64,000 nucleotides of DNA from Halobaculum halobium (GCF_030127145.1 NZ_CP126158.1:372001-436000); one strand, 5' to 3'; shown: positions 52,008 to 60,848, counted from the first letter of the stretch. A program made the numbers and translations. The notes: generated by a model not told the origin, from the sequence alone.

Positions 52008-53543
52008 ATGCCCCGGTTCGTCCACTACTCCGACATCGAGAACGTCTACGACGACCCCGACCGCGCGGGGCGCCTCGCCGGCCTGATCACCGGACTCGAC
52101 GGCCCGGACGCCGCGATCGTCGGCGCCGGCGACGACACCTCGCCTGGCGTCGCCGCGACCGTCTCGAACGGGCGCCAGGCGGTCGACTTCTTCCGCGCCG
52201 TCGGCACCGACGTGGAGACGTTCGGCAACCACGACTTCGACTTCGGCACCGATGCCGCCCGCGGGATCGTCGCCGACTCCCCGCAGACGTGGGTCTCTGC
52301 GAACGTCCGCGACGAGGACGGCGATCCGTTCGGCGAGGCCGAGGGCGTCGTCCCGTGGACGGTCGAAACCGTCGACGGCGAGCGCGTGGGCTTCCTCGGC
52401 GTCACCGACCCGAGCACGGACTCGCTGAACCCCTCGGCTGCGGAGATGACGTTCACCGACCCGTACGAGGCCGCCCGGAATGCGATCGCGGCCATGGAAG
52501 CTGAAGCCGCGGCCGGAGGCGACCGTGCCGACGAGGGCGAGGATGCAGCCGAGCGCGACGGCGTCGACTACGTCGTCGCGGTGTCACACTTGGGCGGTGG
52601 CGACGACGACCTCGCGCGGATCGACGGGGTCGACCTGGTGCTCGGCGGTCACGTCCACAGCGAGCGCGCCGAGGAAGTCGACGGCGTCCTCTGCACGCGC
52701 CCGGGCGTCAACGGCGAGACGGTGCTCGAGGTGACGCTCAACGACGACGGCGCGAGCGTTCGCCGGCACAGCCCCGCCGACGCCCCGATCGACGAACGCC
52801 TTGCGGACGCCCTGCGCGAGCGCATCGCCGCCGCGGGGCTCGACGAGGCCGTCGGTCACGTCGACGAGCCGATCGTCCGCAGCGACGAAACGGTCCACGG
52901 CGGTGAGTGCCGCATCGGTAACCTCGTCGCCGACGCCTACCGCTGGGCGGCCGGCGCGGACGTCGGCCTCCAGAACGCCGGCGGCCTCCGCCTCGGCGAC
53001 GACCTCGCTGGCGAGGTGACCCTCGCGGACCTCCTGTCCGTGCTCCCGTTCGAGGAACCGATCGTCGAAGTCGAACTCACGGGCGCCGAACTGCGCGCGG
53101 CGTTCGCGGAGATGTCGGCATCGGTGGTCGACTTCGGCGAGGACGGCTGGTGGCACGGCCACGTCAGCGGCGCTCGCGTCGTCTGGGACGACGACCGCGA
53201 GGAGTTGATCGACGCGCGCGTCGGCGGGGAACCGATCGACTCCGAGCGGCTGTACCGCGTCGCGACGCCCGAGTACCTCCTGCACTCTGACCACGAGTTC
53301 CCGACGATCGAGGAGCGCCACCGATCCGGCGAGCACGGGATCCAACACGAAGTGCTCGCCGAGTACGTCCGAGCGCACGGTATCGCCCCCGAGATCGAAG
53401 GCCGGATCGAGCGCGTGTCGGGCGGTTCGGTGAACGCCGCAGCCGACGCCGCTGGCGCCGGCGACTCGGCTGAACCGGGCACCTCGGGCGATTTCGATGA
53501 CAGTGGCGACACGTCGCCGTCGGAACGAGTCGGGGACGAGTGA
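52008..53543 (+). CDS. metallophosphatase / 5'-nucleotidase (UshA-like), cytoplasmic
   Basis: A 511-residue protein with the N-terminal calcineurin-like metallophosphatase domain and C-terminal 5'-nucleotidase domain. Metal motifs are GNHDFDFG, SHLGGGDDD and GGHVHSE; the first DxH motif is changed to SDIENVYDD. The C-domain has GECRIGNLVADAYRW, LQNAGGLR, LLSVLPFEEPIVEVELTGAELRAAF and YRVATPEYLL. Usual family members are secreted; this one has no signal peptide and a long acidic tail, so an intracellular nucleotide or sugar-phosphate phosphatase is likely. ATG 52008 is 77 bases after the YcaO stop. Confidence 0.85.
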   Translation: MPRFVHYSDIENVYDDPDRAGRLAGLITGLDGPDAAIVGAGDDTSPGVAATVSNGRQAVDFFRAVGTDVETFGNHDFDFGTDAARGIVADSPQTWVSANVRDEDGDPFGEAEGVVPWTVETVDGERVGFLGVTDPSTDSLNPSAAEMTFTDPYEAARNAIAAMEAEAAAGGDRADEGEDAAERDGVDYVVAVSHLGGGDDDLARIDGVDLVLGGHVHSERAEEVDGVLCTRPGVNGETVLEVTLNDDGASVRRHSPADAPIDERLADALRERIAAAGLDEAVGHVDEPIVRSDETVHGGECRIGNLVADAYRWAAGADVGLQNAGGLRLGDDLAGEVTLADLLSVLPFEEPIVEVELTGAELRAAFAEMSASVVDFGEDGWWHGHVSGARVVWDDDREELIDARVGGEPIDSERLYRVATPEYLLHSDHEFPTIEERHRSGEHGIQHEVLAEYVRAHGIAPEIEGRIERVSGGSVNAAADAAGAGDSAEPGTSGDFDDSGDTSPSERVGDE

Positions 53544-53632
53544 CGGCGGGCAAGGCGGCCCCGGGTGATCGGTCCGCCGTCACGGGTTGGCCAAGAGGAA
53601 GTGTTTACACGTGGCGGCGCGTCCAGCCGATA

Positions 53633-54085
53633 ATGACGTTGGTCGTCGTGCCGGTTCGATACCCGCTCTCGAAGCACTCCAAGGCGACGCTGTCGGAGGC
53701 GATCCGAATCGCCGACGAGCGCGACGCCGAGTTGACGGTCCTCCACGTCGATCTGTACCAGAACGGTCGAGAGGTAACTCGGACGGATCTCAAGCAGGCG
53801 GTCCAACGCGAGTTCGGCCACCTCCCCAACGTCCGGTACGTCATCCGCCGGGGGTTCCTCGTAGAGGAGACCATCCTCGACGAGGTCGCCGCCGAGGAGG
53901 CGGACATCGTGGTCATCGGCGCCAAGCAGGCGAGTCGCTGGCGGCGGACCATCCAGAAGCTGTTTTCGGACCCCGACATCGAGACGTTCCTGAAGGGGAA
54001 GCTCGAGGCGACGGTCATCACCGTCCGCGCGAACGGGGAATCGACGGAGCTCGCGTCCGCCGGCGGCGGGCGCAGCGACTCGTGA
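53633..54085 (+). CDS. universal stress protein-like
   Basis: A 150-residue UspA-fold protein. MTLVVVPVRYPLSKHSKATLSEAIRIADER starts a Rossmann-like fold; ADIVVIGAKQASRWRRTIQKLF and GKLEATVITVRANG occupy the places of the GxxGxxR and C-terminal strand of Usp proteins, but the classical ATP-binding glycine motif is degenerate (GAKQASRWRR), so ATP binding is uncertain. GTTTACAC about 29 bases before ATG 53633 is a plausible TATA box. The stop overlaps the GTG of birA by four bases, giving a two-gene operon. Confidence 0.85.
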   Translation: MTLVVVPVRYPLSKHSKATLSEAIRIADERDAELTVLHVDLYQNGREVTRTDLKQAVQREFGHLPNVRYVIRRGFLVEETILDEVAAEEADIVVIGAKQASRWRRTIQKLFSDPDIETFLKGKLEATVITVRANGESTELASAGGGRSDS

Positions 54086-55167
54086 CGGGCGACGCCGACG
54101 GCAGTGACACCGGGAGCAACAGCCACACCGGAAGCGACGGCCACGCCGGAAGCGACAGTGACCGCGCCGACGACGTTGCGGCCGGCGTCGGCGTTCCCGC
54201 GACCCGCCGGGCGCTCATCGACGCACTCGCAGAGGGCCCCGTATCCGGGCCCGAGTTAGCCGACCGCCTCGACGTGTCGCGCGCGGCCGTCTGGAACCAC
54301 GTCGAGGCGCTGCGCGAGGCAGGCGTTGCCGTCGAGAGCACCGCCGACGGCTACGTCGTGAGCGAGGCGTCCGGCTACGCAGGCGAGGCGATCGCATACG
54401 ACCTCGACGCGCCGTTCAACATCGACTACCACGACAGCGTCGGATCCACGAACGACCGAGCGCGCGAACTCGCCGGAGCGGGCCACGCCGGCGTCGCCGT
54501 CGTGGCCGACGAGCAGACCGCCTCGCGGGGGCGTCTCGACCGTGAATGGGTGTCGCCGCCCGGCGGCGTCTGGCTCTCGGTCGTCGTGCGTCCCGAAGCG
54601 CCACCCGCCCACGCTCCGGCGTACACGCTCGCGATGGCCGTCGCGGTGACCCGCGCCTGCCGCGAGGCGGGCGTCGACGCGCGGATCAAGTGGCCGAACG
54701 ACGTGCTCGTCGGCGACGACGAGGGCGACGAGGCGGAGCCGACCGAACGCGGCGGGAGGAAACTGTGCGGCGTCCTCACCGAGATGGAGGGCGAGGCCGA
54801 GCGGGTCTCCTGGCTCGTCGTCGGCCCGGGACTGAACGCGAACATCGCCCCCGAGGACCTCCCGGCAGACGCCGGCGCGACGAGCCTCCTGGCGGAACGC
54901 GGCGAGCCGGTCGATCGTCGGGTGATCGTCCAACGGATCCTCGAGGAGTTCGACGCGCTCACTGCGGATCTGCGCGGGGCCGTCGACGCCTGGGAGGAGT
55001 ACGCCGACACCGTCGGTCGGCGCGTCCGCGTCGACACCCCCGGCGGCATCGTGGAGGGCGAGGCCGTCGGGATCGAGTTCCCCGGCGCGCTCGTTGTCGA
55101 CACCGGCGAGGAGATGGTTCGGGTGACCGCCGGGGACTGCGAGCACCTGCGGCCGGTCGACCGGTGA
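54082..55167 (+). CDS. birA: biotin-protein ligase with N-terminal HTH
   Basis: A 361-residue protein starting with GTG 54082, overlapping the stress-protein stop by four bases. Residues 1-35 are low-complexity Gly/Ser/Asp/His and probably disordered. A winged helix (RALIDALAEGPVSGPELADRLDVSRAAVWNHVEALREAG) precedes the ligase: GSTNDRARELAGAGH, EQTASRGRLDREWVSPPGG (biotinyl-AMP loop) and IKWPNDVLVGDD with the catalytic Lys. A C-terminal SH3-like domain (VGRRVRVDTPGG) ends it. It biotinylates acyl-CoA carboxylase; the HTH suggests biotin-responsive repression as in E. coli BirA, but no operator is evident. Confidence 0.93.
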   Translation: MTGDADGSDTGSNSHTGSDGHAGSDSDRADDVAAGVGVPATRRALIDALAEGPVSGPELADRLDVSRAAVWNHVEALREAGVAVESTADGYVVSEASGYAGEAIAYDLDAPFNIDYHDSVGSTNDRARELAGAGHAGVAVVADEQTASRGRLDREWVSPPGGVWLSVVVRPEAPPAHAPAYTLAMAVAVTRACREAGVDARIKWPNDVLVGDDEGDEAEPTERGGRKLCGVLTEMEGEAERVSWLVVGPGLNANIAPEDLPADAGATSLLAERGEPVDRRVIVQRILEEFDALTADLRGAVDAWEEYADTVGRRVRVDTPGGIVEGEAVGIEFPGALVVDTGEEMVRVTAGDCEHLRPVDR

Positions 55168-55221
55168 GGGTCCGCACGTGCGTTCGCCCGCGAAATCCGC
55201 ATCAAGCCGACTCGACGGCTG

Positions 55222-55668
55222 TTACGTCGCGTCCGCGACCCGGACCGTGAGCACCGGAACCGTCGACGACCGGACGACTTTCTCGGCGACGCTGCCCAGC
55301 AGAAGTCGGTCGATGCCGCCGCGACCGTGGGTCCCCATCACGATCAGGTCGCAGTCGTTGTCCTCGGCGTAGCGGACGATCTCCGGGCTCGGTGAACCGT
55401 CGATCACCGACGTCTCGACGGGCACGTCGTAGTCGTCGCCGAGCGCCTCCACCAGCGAGACGGCGCTCTCGGCGTCGCCGCGAAGCATCTCGTCGATCCC
55501 CTCCCAACTCGACTCCATCGGCATCCCCGCGTACGATGCCGAGTTCACGACGTACAGCGCGTGGACGGTCGCCCCGTGTTGGACCGCGAGGTCGACAGCA
55601 TGGCGGACCGCGCGCTCGACGCCGTCGGAGCCGTCGGTCGGGACCAGGATCCGGTCGTACATCCCCAT
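55222..55668 (-). CDS. universal stress protein, ATP-binding type
   Basis: A 148-residue Usp protein with the complete signature: YDRILVPTDGSDGVERAVRHAVDLA at the N-terminus, CDLIVMGTHGRGGIDRLLLGSVAEKVVRSSTVPVLTVR at the C-terminus, containing the G-2x-G-9x-G(S/T) ATP-binding loop. ATG 55668 (MGMYDRI) or ATG 55662 may be the start. GTTAATGAT about 35 bases upstream could be its TATA. It is convergent with birA, stops 54 bases apart. Usp proteins respond to starvation and osmotic or oxidative stress. Confidence 0.93.
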   Translation of the reverse strand: MGMYDRILVPTDGSDGVERAVRHAVDLAVQHGATVHALYVVNSASYAGMPMESSWEGIDEMLRGDAESAVSLVEALGDDYDVPVETSVIDGSPSPEIVRYAEDNDCDLIVMGTHGRGGIDRLLLGSVAEKVVRSSTVPVLTVRVADAT

Positions 55669-55829
55669 GTGAACGTCTGTCGAACCCCTGACGGCCGGAC
55701 ATCATTAACTCTTCGCACGATCCACCCGTGGTCTCGCGGATCCCGGTTTCGATTCGTAGTGTAGAACGAGTCGTCCGCGGTTCCTCAAGCCGACGGCTCA
55801 GTACGAACGGTGGGTACGCGAGAATGACT

Positions 55830-55851
55830 GCCGGACCGGATTCGGTCCGGC
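55830..55851 (-). terminator. candidate transcription-end hairpin after the aEF-1beta operon
   Basis: A perfect 9-base-pair inverted repeat, GCCGGACCG and CGGTCCGGC around a four-base loop, lies 15 bases downstream of the aEF-1beta stop. No long T tract follows, so it may end or stabilise the transcript rather than act as a classical intrinsic terminator. The region from here to 55669 (about 160 bases) has no gene. Confidence 0.45.
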
Positions 55852-55866
55852 GGTGAGCGCGGCCGG

Positions 55867-56133
55867 TTACAGGCGGCCGACTTCCTCGACCTTCACGCTC
55901 TCGACGCCCTCGACCTCGGAGAACGCCTCCTCGACGGCCTCGGTGCCGCCGGCGTCGTCGGGGACGACGACCATCGGCAGGAGTGCGACGAGCCCGAACG
56001 CGACGTCGTCGCGCTCGACGTTCCGGATCTCGGCGCCCTGGGGGAGCGACTCCTCCAGCTTCTGCTGGAGCTCGTCGAGGTCGATGTCGGGGCTCTGCGG
56101 CATGACCTTCATCTTCGCGGCGACCTTCCCCAT
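55867..56133 (-). CDS. translation elongation factor aEF-1beta
   Basis: An 88-residue guanine-nucleotide exchange factor for EF-1alpha. The start ATG 56133 gives [31 protein letters not shown], typical of archaeal EF1B, and the end has [46 protein letters not shown]. The alpha-beta sandwich is complete. It follows the zinc micro-protein gene by only two bases, so the two are co-transcribed, an arrangement that is conserved in haloarchaea. Confidence 0.96.
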   Translation of the reverse strand: MGKVAAKMKVMPQSPDIDLDELQQKLEESLPQGAEIRNVERDDVAFGLVALLPMVVVPDDAGGTEAVEEAFSEVEGVESVKVEEVGRL

Positions 56134-56135
56134 GG

Positions 56136-56321
56136 TTAGGGCCCCCGGAACCCGCAGTCGGGACACTCGAAGAGGTTGCTCTGCTTTCGGCACTTCGCAC
56201 AGCGGCTGATCTGCGCGCCACAGTCGGGGCACTTGAACGTCGCCGCAGCCGTCCCCGCGACGTTGATGCCACAGGAGACGCAGCGTCGCTCGGAACGCTG
56301 CTCGGACTCTGACTGGCTCAT
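56136..56321 (-). CDS. CPxCG zinc-finger micro-protein (HVO_2753-like)
   Basis: A 61-residue protein with four cysteine pairs: [24 protein letters not shown] and ECPDCGFRG, enough for two zinc knuckles. It matches the micro-protein HVO_2753 of Haloferax, whose solution structure has been determined, although its job is unknown; an RNA- or ribosome-linked role is suspected from the translation-factor neighbour. The first 12 residues ([12 protein letters not shown]) are flexible. It is two bases upstream of the aEF-1beta gene. Confidence 0.93.
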   Translation of the reverse strand: MSQSESEQRSERRCVSCGINVAGTAAATFKCPDCGAQISRCAKCRKQSNLFECPDCGFRGP

Positions 56322-56473
56322 ACGGCTAGAGACCGGCGCGCGGCTTTTAACGGTTGTCTTTCAGCCGGCGTGAGCGACGTGTCGCGCCGCGAATCCGTGT
56401 GGATCGCTGTCGTGCGGTCGGGACCGTCGGCCGCGAGATCGCCGCCACAGTACCGCCGGGATCCCGGACTCGC

Positions 56474-57703
56474 TCATGCAATCACGAGCGGCCCGAGCAA
56501 CACGCCCATCAGGTGGACTCGCCGACAGCCGAGCCGAACGGGGACGAAGCCGACCGCAGCCGCCGCGACCAACACGGCCAACCCGATCGCCCCGGCGAAC
56601 GCGACGGACAGCGCCGCCAGGCCGACCAGCACGGCCGCGACGAGGGGGCCGTGCGGGACCGCGCCGACGATCCTGAGCGCGGCGTCCCCGAGCGACACCA
56701 CCGCAACTGTGCCGACCGCACCTGCGATCAGCGCCGCGGCCAGTAGCGGGAGGAGCGCCGCCGGAACCCCGGCGTCGTCGAGCGCGACGAGCACGCCCGA
56801 CCGCGTCGCGTCGAACGACCAGTACGCGAACAGCGCGAACACCGCGGTCGCCGTGTTCGCGCCGCTGGTCGCGACCACGTACTCGCGCGCCGGGTCTCGT
56901 CCCGCGGTCGCCGGCAGCGCCAGCACGGCCGCGACGCCCGCGGAGACGCCGGGCAGGTAACCGACTGCGGCGCCGCCGCCCGCCCCGGCGGCGGCCGCAG
57001 CCGTCAGGTCGCGACCGGACAGTCCAAGTCGCGCGTCTGCCTGCGGCGGGACACCGGCGCCGCCGAGCGCATCGACGAGGACGGGAACGCCGAACAGTCC
57101 GGCGAACAGCGGGGCGAGCATCCCGCCGGCCGACACCAGCGGATCGGGCTGGGCGTCGAGCGTGACCAGTCCCAGCGCGGTCGCGAGCGCGAACGAGCAG
57201 GCGCCCGCGATCCGGCGCCGCTTCGTCGACTCCGTGATCACGAGCAGCAGGGCCACCCCCCCGAGCACCACCGGCAGCCACGCGCGCAGGTGCGGATACG
57301 CGACGCGCATCCCCCGCGTGACGACGGCTGCAGCGGGAAGCGCGATCGCGAGCGCCAGTCCCGATCCGACCGCCGAGAGACGCATCGCCTCGCGTCCGCG
57401 GCCCTCCAAGACGAGCGTGTGCCCCGGAAGCGCCGCGGCCGCCATCGCGGCGTCGGGAACCCCGAGCGCGAGCGACGGCACAACGTCGAGGAACGTGTGG
57501 GCGACGCCGGCGGCCACCATCGCACAGCCCAGCGGGACCGGCGGAGCGTCGAGCGCGGGCGCGGCCGCTGCAAGCAGGAAGGCGAAGTTGTTCGCGTGCA
57601 AGCCGGGTATCAGCCCGCTGCAGCAGCCGAGCGCGCACCCGGCGAGCGTGTACGCGAGCAGGGTCGTTCCGGCGGGCGAGACGGCGGCAGGAAGGGGGGT
57701 CAC
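56474..57703 (-). CDS. TctA-type (DUF112) membrane permease
   Basis: A 409-residue integral membrane protein starting at GTG 57703. It has about 10-12 hydrophobic helices and two internally related motifs, GLIPGLHANNFA (about 30-41) and VGYLPGVSAGVAA (about 248-260), the hallmarks of the TctA/DUF112 permease family. Bacterial TctA works with TctB and periplasmic TctC to import tricarboxylates. No TctB/TctC gene is near; archaeal members occur alone and their substrate is unknown. Convergence with no close partner suggests single-gene expression. Confidence 0.85.
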   Translation of the reverse strand: MTPLPAAVSPAGTTLLAYTLAGCALGCCSGLIPGLHANNFAFLLAAAAPALDAPPVPLGCAMVAAGVAHTFLDVVPSLALGVPDAAMAAAALPGHTLVLEGRGREAMRLSAVGSGLALAIALPAAAVVTRGMRVAYPHLRAWLPVVLGGVALLLVITESTKRRRIAGACSFALATALGLVTLDAQPDPLVSAGGMLAPLFAGLFGVPVLVDALGGAGVPPQADARLGLSGRDLTAAAAAGAGGGAAVGYLPGVSAGVAAVLALPATAGRDPAREYVVATSGANTATAVFALFAYWSFDATRSGVLVALDDAGVPAALLPLLAAALIAGAVGTVAVVSLGDAALRIVGAVPHGPLVAAVLVGLAALSVAFAGAIGLAVLVAAAAVGFVPVRLGCRRVHLMGVLLGPLVIA

Positions 57704-57865
57704 CGGGACGCAGTGGCGCCGTCATCTCGTTTTAACCCTCGGCAACCGAGTAGCTGGTCCAACCGTCGGTGGCGGCCGTCTCACCGGCGCGGCCGCTGGC
57801 GGTCAGCGTCGAAAGAACTGTGAGCGCTGGTCGAGCCGATCGAGACGAGGTGACTGCCTCCGGCG

Positions 57866-58213
57866 TCAGCCGAAGAGCTCGCCCAGGCCCTCGCCCGAGC
57901 CTTCGTCGTCGTCCTCGTCGTCGTCGGCAGCCTCTTCGGCGGCCTCCGCTTCGGCCTCCTCGTCGTCGCCGTCGTCGGCCTCCGCCTCGTCGGCGGAGCC
58001 GTCGGCGGCGCCGCCCGCGGCGCCCGCGGCGGGCGCGGCGGCGGCCGTCTCGATGGCCTCCTCGATGTCGACGTCCTCCAGCGCGGCCACGAGGGCCTTC
58101 ACGCGGGATTCCTCGACGTCGACGCCGGCGGCGTCGAGCACCGCGGTGACGTTGTCTTCGTTGATCTCCTCGCCCGTCTCGTTCAGGATGAGTGCAGCGT
58201 AAACGTATTCCAT
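57866..58213 (-). CDS. rpl12: ribosomal stalk protein P1/L12
   Basis: A 115-residue archaeal P1 protein (aP1). [55 protein letters not shown] forms the dimerisation domain; an Ala/Gly hinge and acidic stretch lead to the conserved C-terminal EGLGELFG that recruits elongation factors. It ends the uL1-uL10-P1 operon, starting 18 bases after uL10. The near-identical C-terminus to uL10 (EGLGAMFG) is expected. Strong Asp/Glu content fits a halophile. Confidence 0.97.
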   Translation of the reverse strand: MEYVYAALILNETGEEINEDNVTAVLDAAGVDVEESRVKALVAALEDVDIEEAIETAAAAPAAGAAGGAADGSADEAEADDGDDEEAEAEAAEEAADDDEDDDEGSGEGLGELFG

Positions 58214-58231
58214 GGTCCTGTGTAGTGTGTC

Positions 58232-59281
58232 TTATCCGAACATCGCGCCGAGGCCCTCGGCTCCGTCGCCGTCGTCGTCATCGTCGTCGGCGTCGTCGGG
58301 CTCGGCTTCCGTGTCCTCGTCGTCGCTCGATTCGTCTTCCTCCTCGGCCTCGGCCTCGGCGGCCGGCTCGGGCGCGGGCGCCTCGACGCCGCGGAGCTCC
58401 TCAGGGAGCGCCTCGTCGTCGTCGATGGCGGCCGCGAGCGAGCGCAGCTGCGCGTCGGCGCGCGTCACGAGGTCAGGCATGAGTTCCTCGTCCTCGATGG
58501 CGGCGAACAGGCCGACGGACTTCGCCTCGCCGGCGGCCTTGCCGAGCAGGGTGCCCGCGGTGCGGGCGGTCGGGTAGGCGGCGTTGACCGAGAGGTTCCG
58601 CGCCGCCGCCGCGGCGGACTGGACGTCCGCGCGGTACTCGTCCACGTCGATGGCGAGTTCCTCGGGCTCGAACAGGACGCCGTCCGCGAAGACGGCGCGC
58701 AGGTCCAGGCCGACCTCCTTCGGCTCGATGCCGAGCTCGCCGAGCACGTTGGCGAGTTCGGTGGAGACCGCCTCACCGGCGTCGAGCACGTGGGAGTCGG
58801 ACATGACCTTGATCGACCCGCCGTCGATCCGGGCGTCCGCGCCGACCTGCTGGAGTTCGCCGACGAACGGGCCGGGGTCGACTCCCGTGTCACCCTCGGG
58901 GATGACGACGTCGTTCGGGGCGATCTCGCCCGCGCCGATGGGCGCGGAGGTTTTCGACGCCTCGAGCTGCTTGTACAGCCCGAAGGGGTTGTCGTCGGTC
59001 CCGATGAGACCGACGTGGCCGGAGACGAACTCGGTCAACCCTTCGGCACCCTCGTCTACCTCGTCGAGCGCGCGCTCGATGAGCGTGTTTCGGGACATCC
59101 GCAGCGCGGCCCGCCCGTGCAGGTCGCGGCGCATGTCCTGAAGCTGCCGACTCGGGATGCCCGTGAGGTCGACGACGCCGACGGCGTCGTAGGAGCTGAC
59201 GAACTCGGTCAGCTCTGCGACCTCCTCGCGCTTCCACTCGGGGATGGTCTCGGTCTTCCGCTCTTGGGCGGAACTGCTCAT
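58232..59281 (-). CDS. rplP0: ribosomal protein uL10 (P0)
   Basis: A 349-residue archaeal P0 protein that binds 23S rRNA and carries the P1 dimers. [57 protein letters not shown] is the rRNA-binding part; the spine helices and an acidic tail end in EGLGAMFG. Its start codon overlaps the uL1 stop by four bases, and P1 follows after 18 bases, so all three are co-transcribed and probably coupled in translation. Confidence 0.97.
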   Translation of the reverse strand: MSSSAQERKTETIPEWKREEVAELTEFVSSYDAVGVVDLTGIPSRQLQDMRRDLHGRAALRMSRNTLIERALDEVDEGAEGLTEFVSGHVGLIGTDDNPFGLYKQLEASKTSAPIGAGEIAPNDVVIPEGDTGVDPGPFVGELQQVGADARIDGGSIKVMSDSHVLDAGEAVSTELANVLGELGIEPKEVGLDLRAVFADGVLFEPEELAIDVDEYRADVQSAAAAARNLSVNAAYPTARTAGTLLGKAAGEAKSVGLFAAIEDEELMPDLVTRADAQLRSLAAAIDDDEALPEELRGVEAPAPEPAAEAEAEEEDESSDDEDTEAEPDDADDDDDDGDGAEGLGAMFG

Positions 59282-59916
59282 ACGGGTACCTCCACGGACG
59301 GCCCCATCGTCGTCTTGACGTAGATGCCGTCGATGTTGAGCGGCCCCTTCTCGAGGTCCGCTTCCAGGCGGCGGACGATCACGTCGATGTTATCGCCGAT
59401 CTCGTCGGCCGTCATGTCCTCGGCGCCGACGCGCGTGTGGAACGTGCGGCGGTCCCGGGACCGAATCTGGACGGTGTTTTTCATGCGGTTGACGGTTTCG
59501 ACGACGTCGTCGTCGGGCTGGAGCGGCGTCGGCATCTTGCCGCGCGGCCCCAGAATGCGCCCGAGGTTGGACGCGACGTCCTGCATCATGTCGGCCTCGG
59601 CGATGAAGAAGTCGGTCTCATCGGCGAGGTCCTTGGCGTCGTTCTCCTCGGACGCGAGGTCCGAGAGATCGTCGCCCGACAGGACGTCGTCTGCGACGTC
59701 TTCCGCACGGAGGGCTGTCTCACCCTCCGCAATGACGACGATTCGCGTCTCCTGGCCGGTGCCGGCCGGAAGCACGACTTCGTCATCAACTCGATTCGAC
59801 GGGTCGTTGAGGTCCAAGTCCCGAAGGTTGATCGCCAAATCCACGGTCTCGCGGAAGTTGCGAGGGGGGGCGTCCTCCAGTGCTTGGGATACTGCGTCCT
59901 CGATTGAATCTGCCAT
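59278..59916 (-). CDS. rpl1: ribosomal protein uL1
   Basis: A 212-residue archaeal L1 that forms the stalk at the ribosomal E site. [48 protein letters not shown] is the central signature, and GPSVEVPV ends the chain. ATG 59916 has a strong Shine-Dalgarno sequence (GGAGGTG) five to seven bases upstream, unusual in this window, where most first genes are leaderless. In archaea L1 represses its own mRNA by binding a site that mimics 23S rRNA. First gene of the uL1-uL10-P1 operon. Confidence 0.97.
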   Translation of the reverse strand: MADSIEDAVSQALEDAPPRNFRETVDLAINLRDLDLNDPSNRVDDEVVLPAGTGQETRIVVIAEGETALRAEDVADDVLSGDDLSDLASEENDAKDLADETDFFIAEADMMQDVASNLGRILGPRGKMPTPLQPDDDVVETVNRMKNTVQIRSRDRRTFHTRVGAEDMTADEIGDNIDVIVRRLEADLEKGPLNIDGIYVKTTMGPSVEVPV

Positions 59917-59920
59917 TTTT

Positions 59921-59982
59921 CACCTCCGTAGTACGCAGGAATGCTCCTACGGGTCAGTGAAACAGGCGTACGCCTGTCTCAC
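59921..59982 (-). promoter_or_regulatory. structured leader of the uL1 operon, probable autoregulatory site
   Basis: Read leftward from the predicted start near 59982, the leader opens with a hairpin (GTGAGACAGGCG, TA, CGCCTGTTTCAC; 59982-59957) of 12 pairs including one G-U. A second element pairs CCGTAG (near 59952) with CTACGG (near 59925), and the latter overlaps the Shine-Dalgarno GGAGGTG (59927-59921). An inner AGGA/TCCT stem lies between. Sequestration of the ribosome site by this fold, stabilised by L1, would repress translation. L1 autoregulation is known in archaea; this site is inferred from sequence. Confidence 0.6.
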
Positions 59983-60004
59983 CGTCGAATCCGCCCACGC
60001 GACA

Positions 60005-60010
60005 CTTAAG
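60005..60010 (-). promoter_or_regulatory. TATA box for the uL1-uL10-P1 operon
   Basis: CTTAAG lies about 26 bases before the first leader hairpin and so fits a start near 59981. The span 60011-60226 between this box and the uL11 stop shows no further gene. Confidence 0.65.
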
Positions 60011-60226
60011 ACCGTCGAAGGGGCGAGCGGCGCGAGAGCCGTTCGCACGGCCCGCCGCGGCCGCGCGTGCCCCCGGCCAAACCAGGGCCGCCCGGGCGGC
60101 GAGTGTCGGCGGCACGGTCGCGGAGGCGGTTGGCGTCGATGGGTCGCCGCCGCCGTCGCTGTCGGAGACGCGGTCGCGAACCGACCGCCGAACCCGGCGG
60201 CCGGAGACGAGAAGTGGAACCGGTGG

Positions 60227-60715
60227 TTACGCCGTCGCTTCCTCGGCGAGGACGTCGTCGTACTCGCCGGCGTCGACGCGGTCGTCGAACGTCCGAGCGT
60301 CCTCGCCGTCGATGGTGACGCCGAGGGAGGCGCACGTGCCGCCGACCTCCTTGGAGGCGGCCTTCACGTCGTACGCGAGCAGGTCGGACATCTTCTGCTC
60401 GGCGACCTTCCGAACCTGTTCGACGGACATGTCGGCCACGAAGTCCTTCTGAGGCTCGCCCGAGCCCGTCTCGAAGCCGACCTCGTCTTTGATCAGTTCC
60501 GCCGTCGGCGGGACGCCGACCTCGATACTGAATGAGCCGTCGTCGTCGTACTCGACGGTGATGGGCACTTCCATGCCGTCGAACGCGGCGGTCTGGTCGT
60601 TGATCTCGGAAACGACCGCCTGCACGTCGACCGGCGTCGGACCGAGCTCGGGACCGAGCGGCGGGCCGGGATTGGCCTGGCCGCCGGGAACGAGCACTTC
60701 GATGGTTCCAGCCAT
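60227..60715 (-). CDS. rpl11: ribosomal protein uL11
   Basis: A 162-residue archaeal L11, binding the GTPase-associated centre of 23S rRNA. The N-terminus MAGTIEVLVPGGQANPGPPLGPELGPTPVDVQAVVSEIN and the C-terminal SVEQVRKVAEQKMSDLLAYDVKAASKEVGGTCASLGVTIDG are diagnostic. ATG 60715 is 27 bases after a TTTAAG/CTTAAA element, giving a leaderless monocistronic message separate from the uL1 operon, as in Halobacterium. Confidence 0.97.
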   Translation of the reverse strand: MAGTIEVLVPGGQANPGPPLGPELGPTPVDVQAVVSEINDQTAAFDGMEVPITVEYDDDGSFSIEVGVPPTAELIKDEVGFETGSGEPQKDFVADMSVEQVRKVAEQKMSDLLAYDVKAASKEVGGTCASLGVTIDGEDARTFDDRVDAGEYDDVLAEEATA

Positions 60716-60739
60716 ACGTTCGGATTCCCCGTCGCGTCG

Positions 60740-60745
60740 TTTAAG
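60740..60745 (-). promoter_or_regulatory. TATA box for rpl11
   Basis: Read leftward, CTTAAA is centred 27 bases before the rpl11 ATG. This implies leaderless transcription, in contrast to the structured leader of the neighbouring uL1 operon. Confidence 0.65.
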
Positions 60746-60848
60746 GATTGTCTTTGCGACCGCTTCCGGCGGCTGCGTGGGTGGTATCCGCACGCACTCG
60801 GGGTCGAGACCACGCCCGCTTATCCGCCGCGGCGACGCCGAGAGAGCC

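Noticed and set aside
46828..53543. CHAT, TbsP-like, YcaO and phosphatase genes as one defence island
   Set aside because: The genes have separate promoters or gaps, unrelated families and no mobile or toxin-antitoxin genes nearby; adjacency alone does not support a single system.
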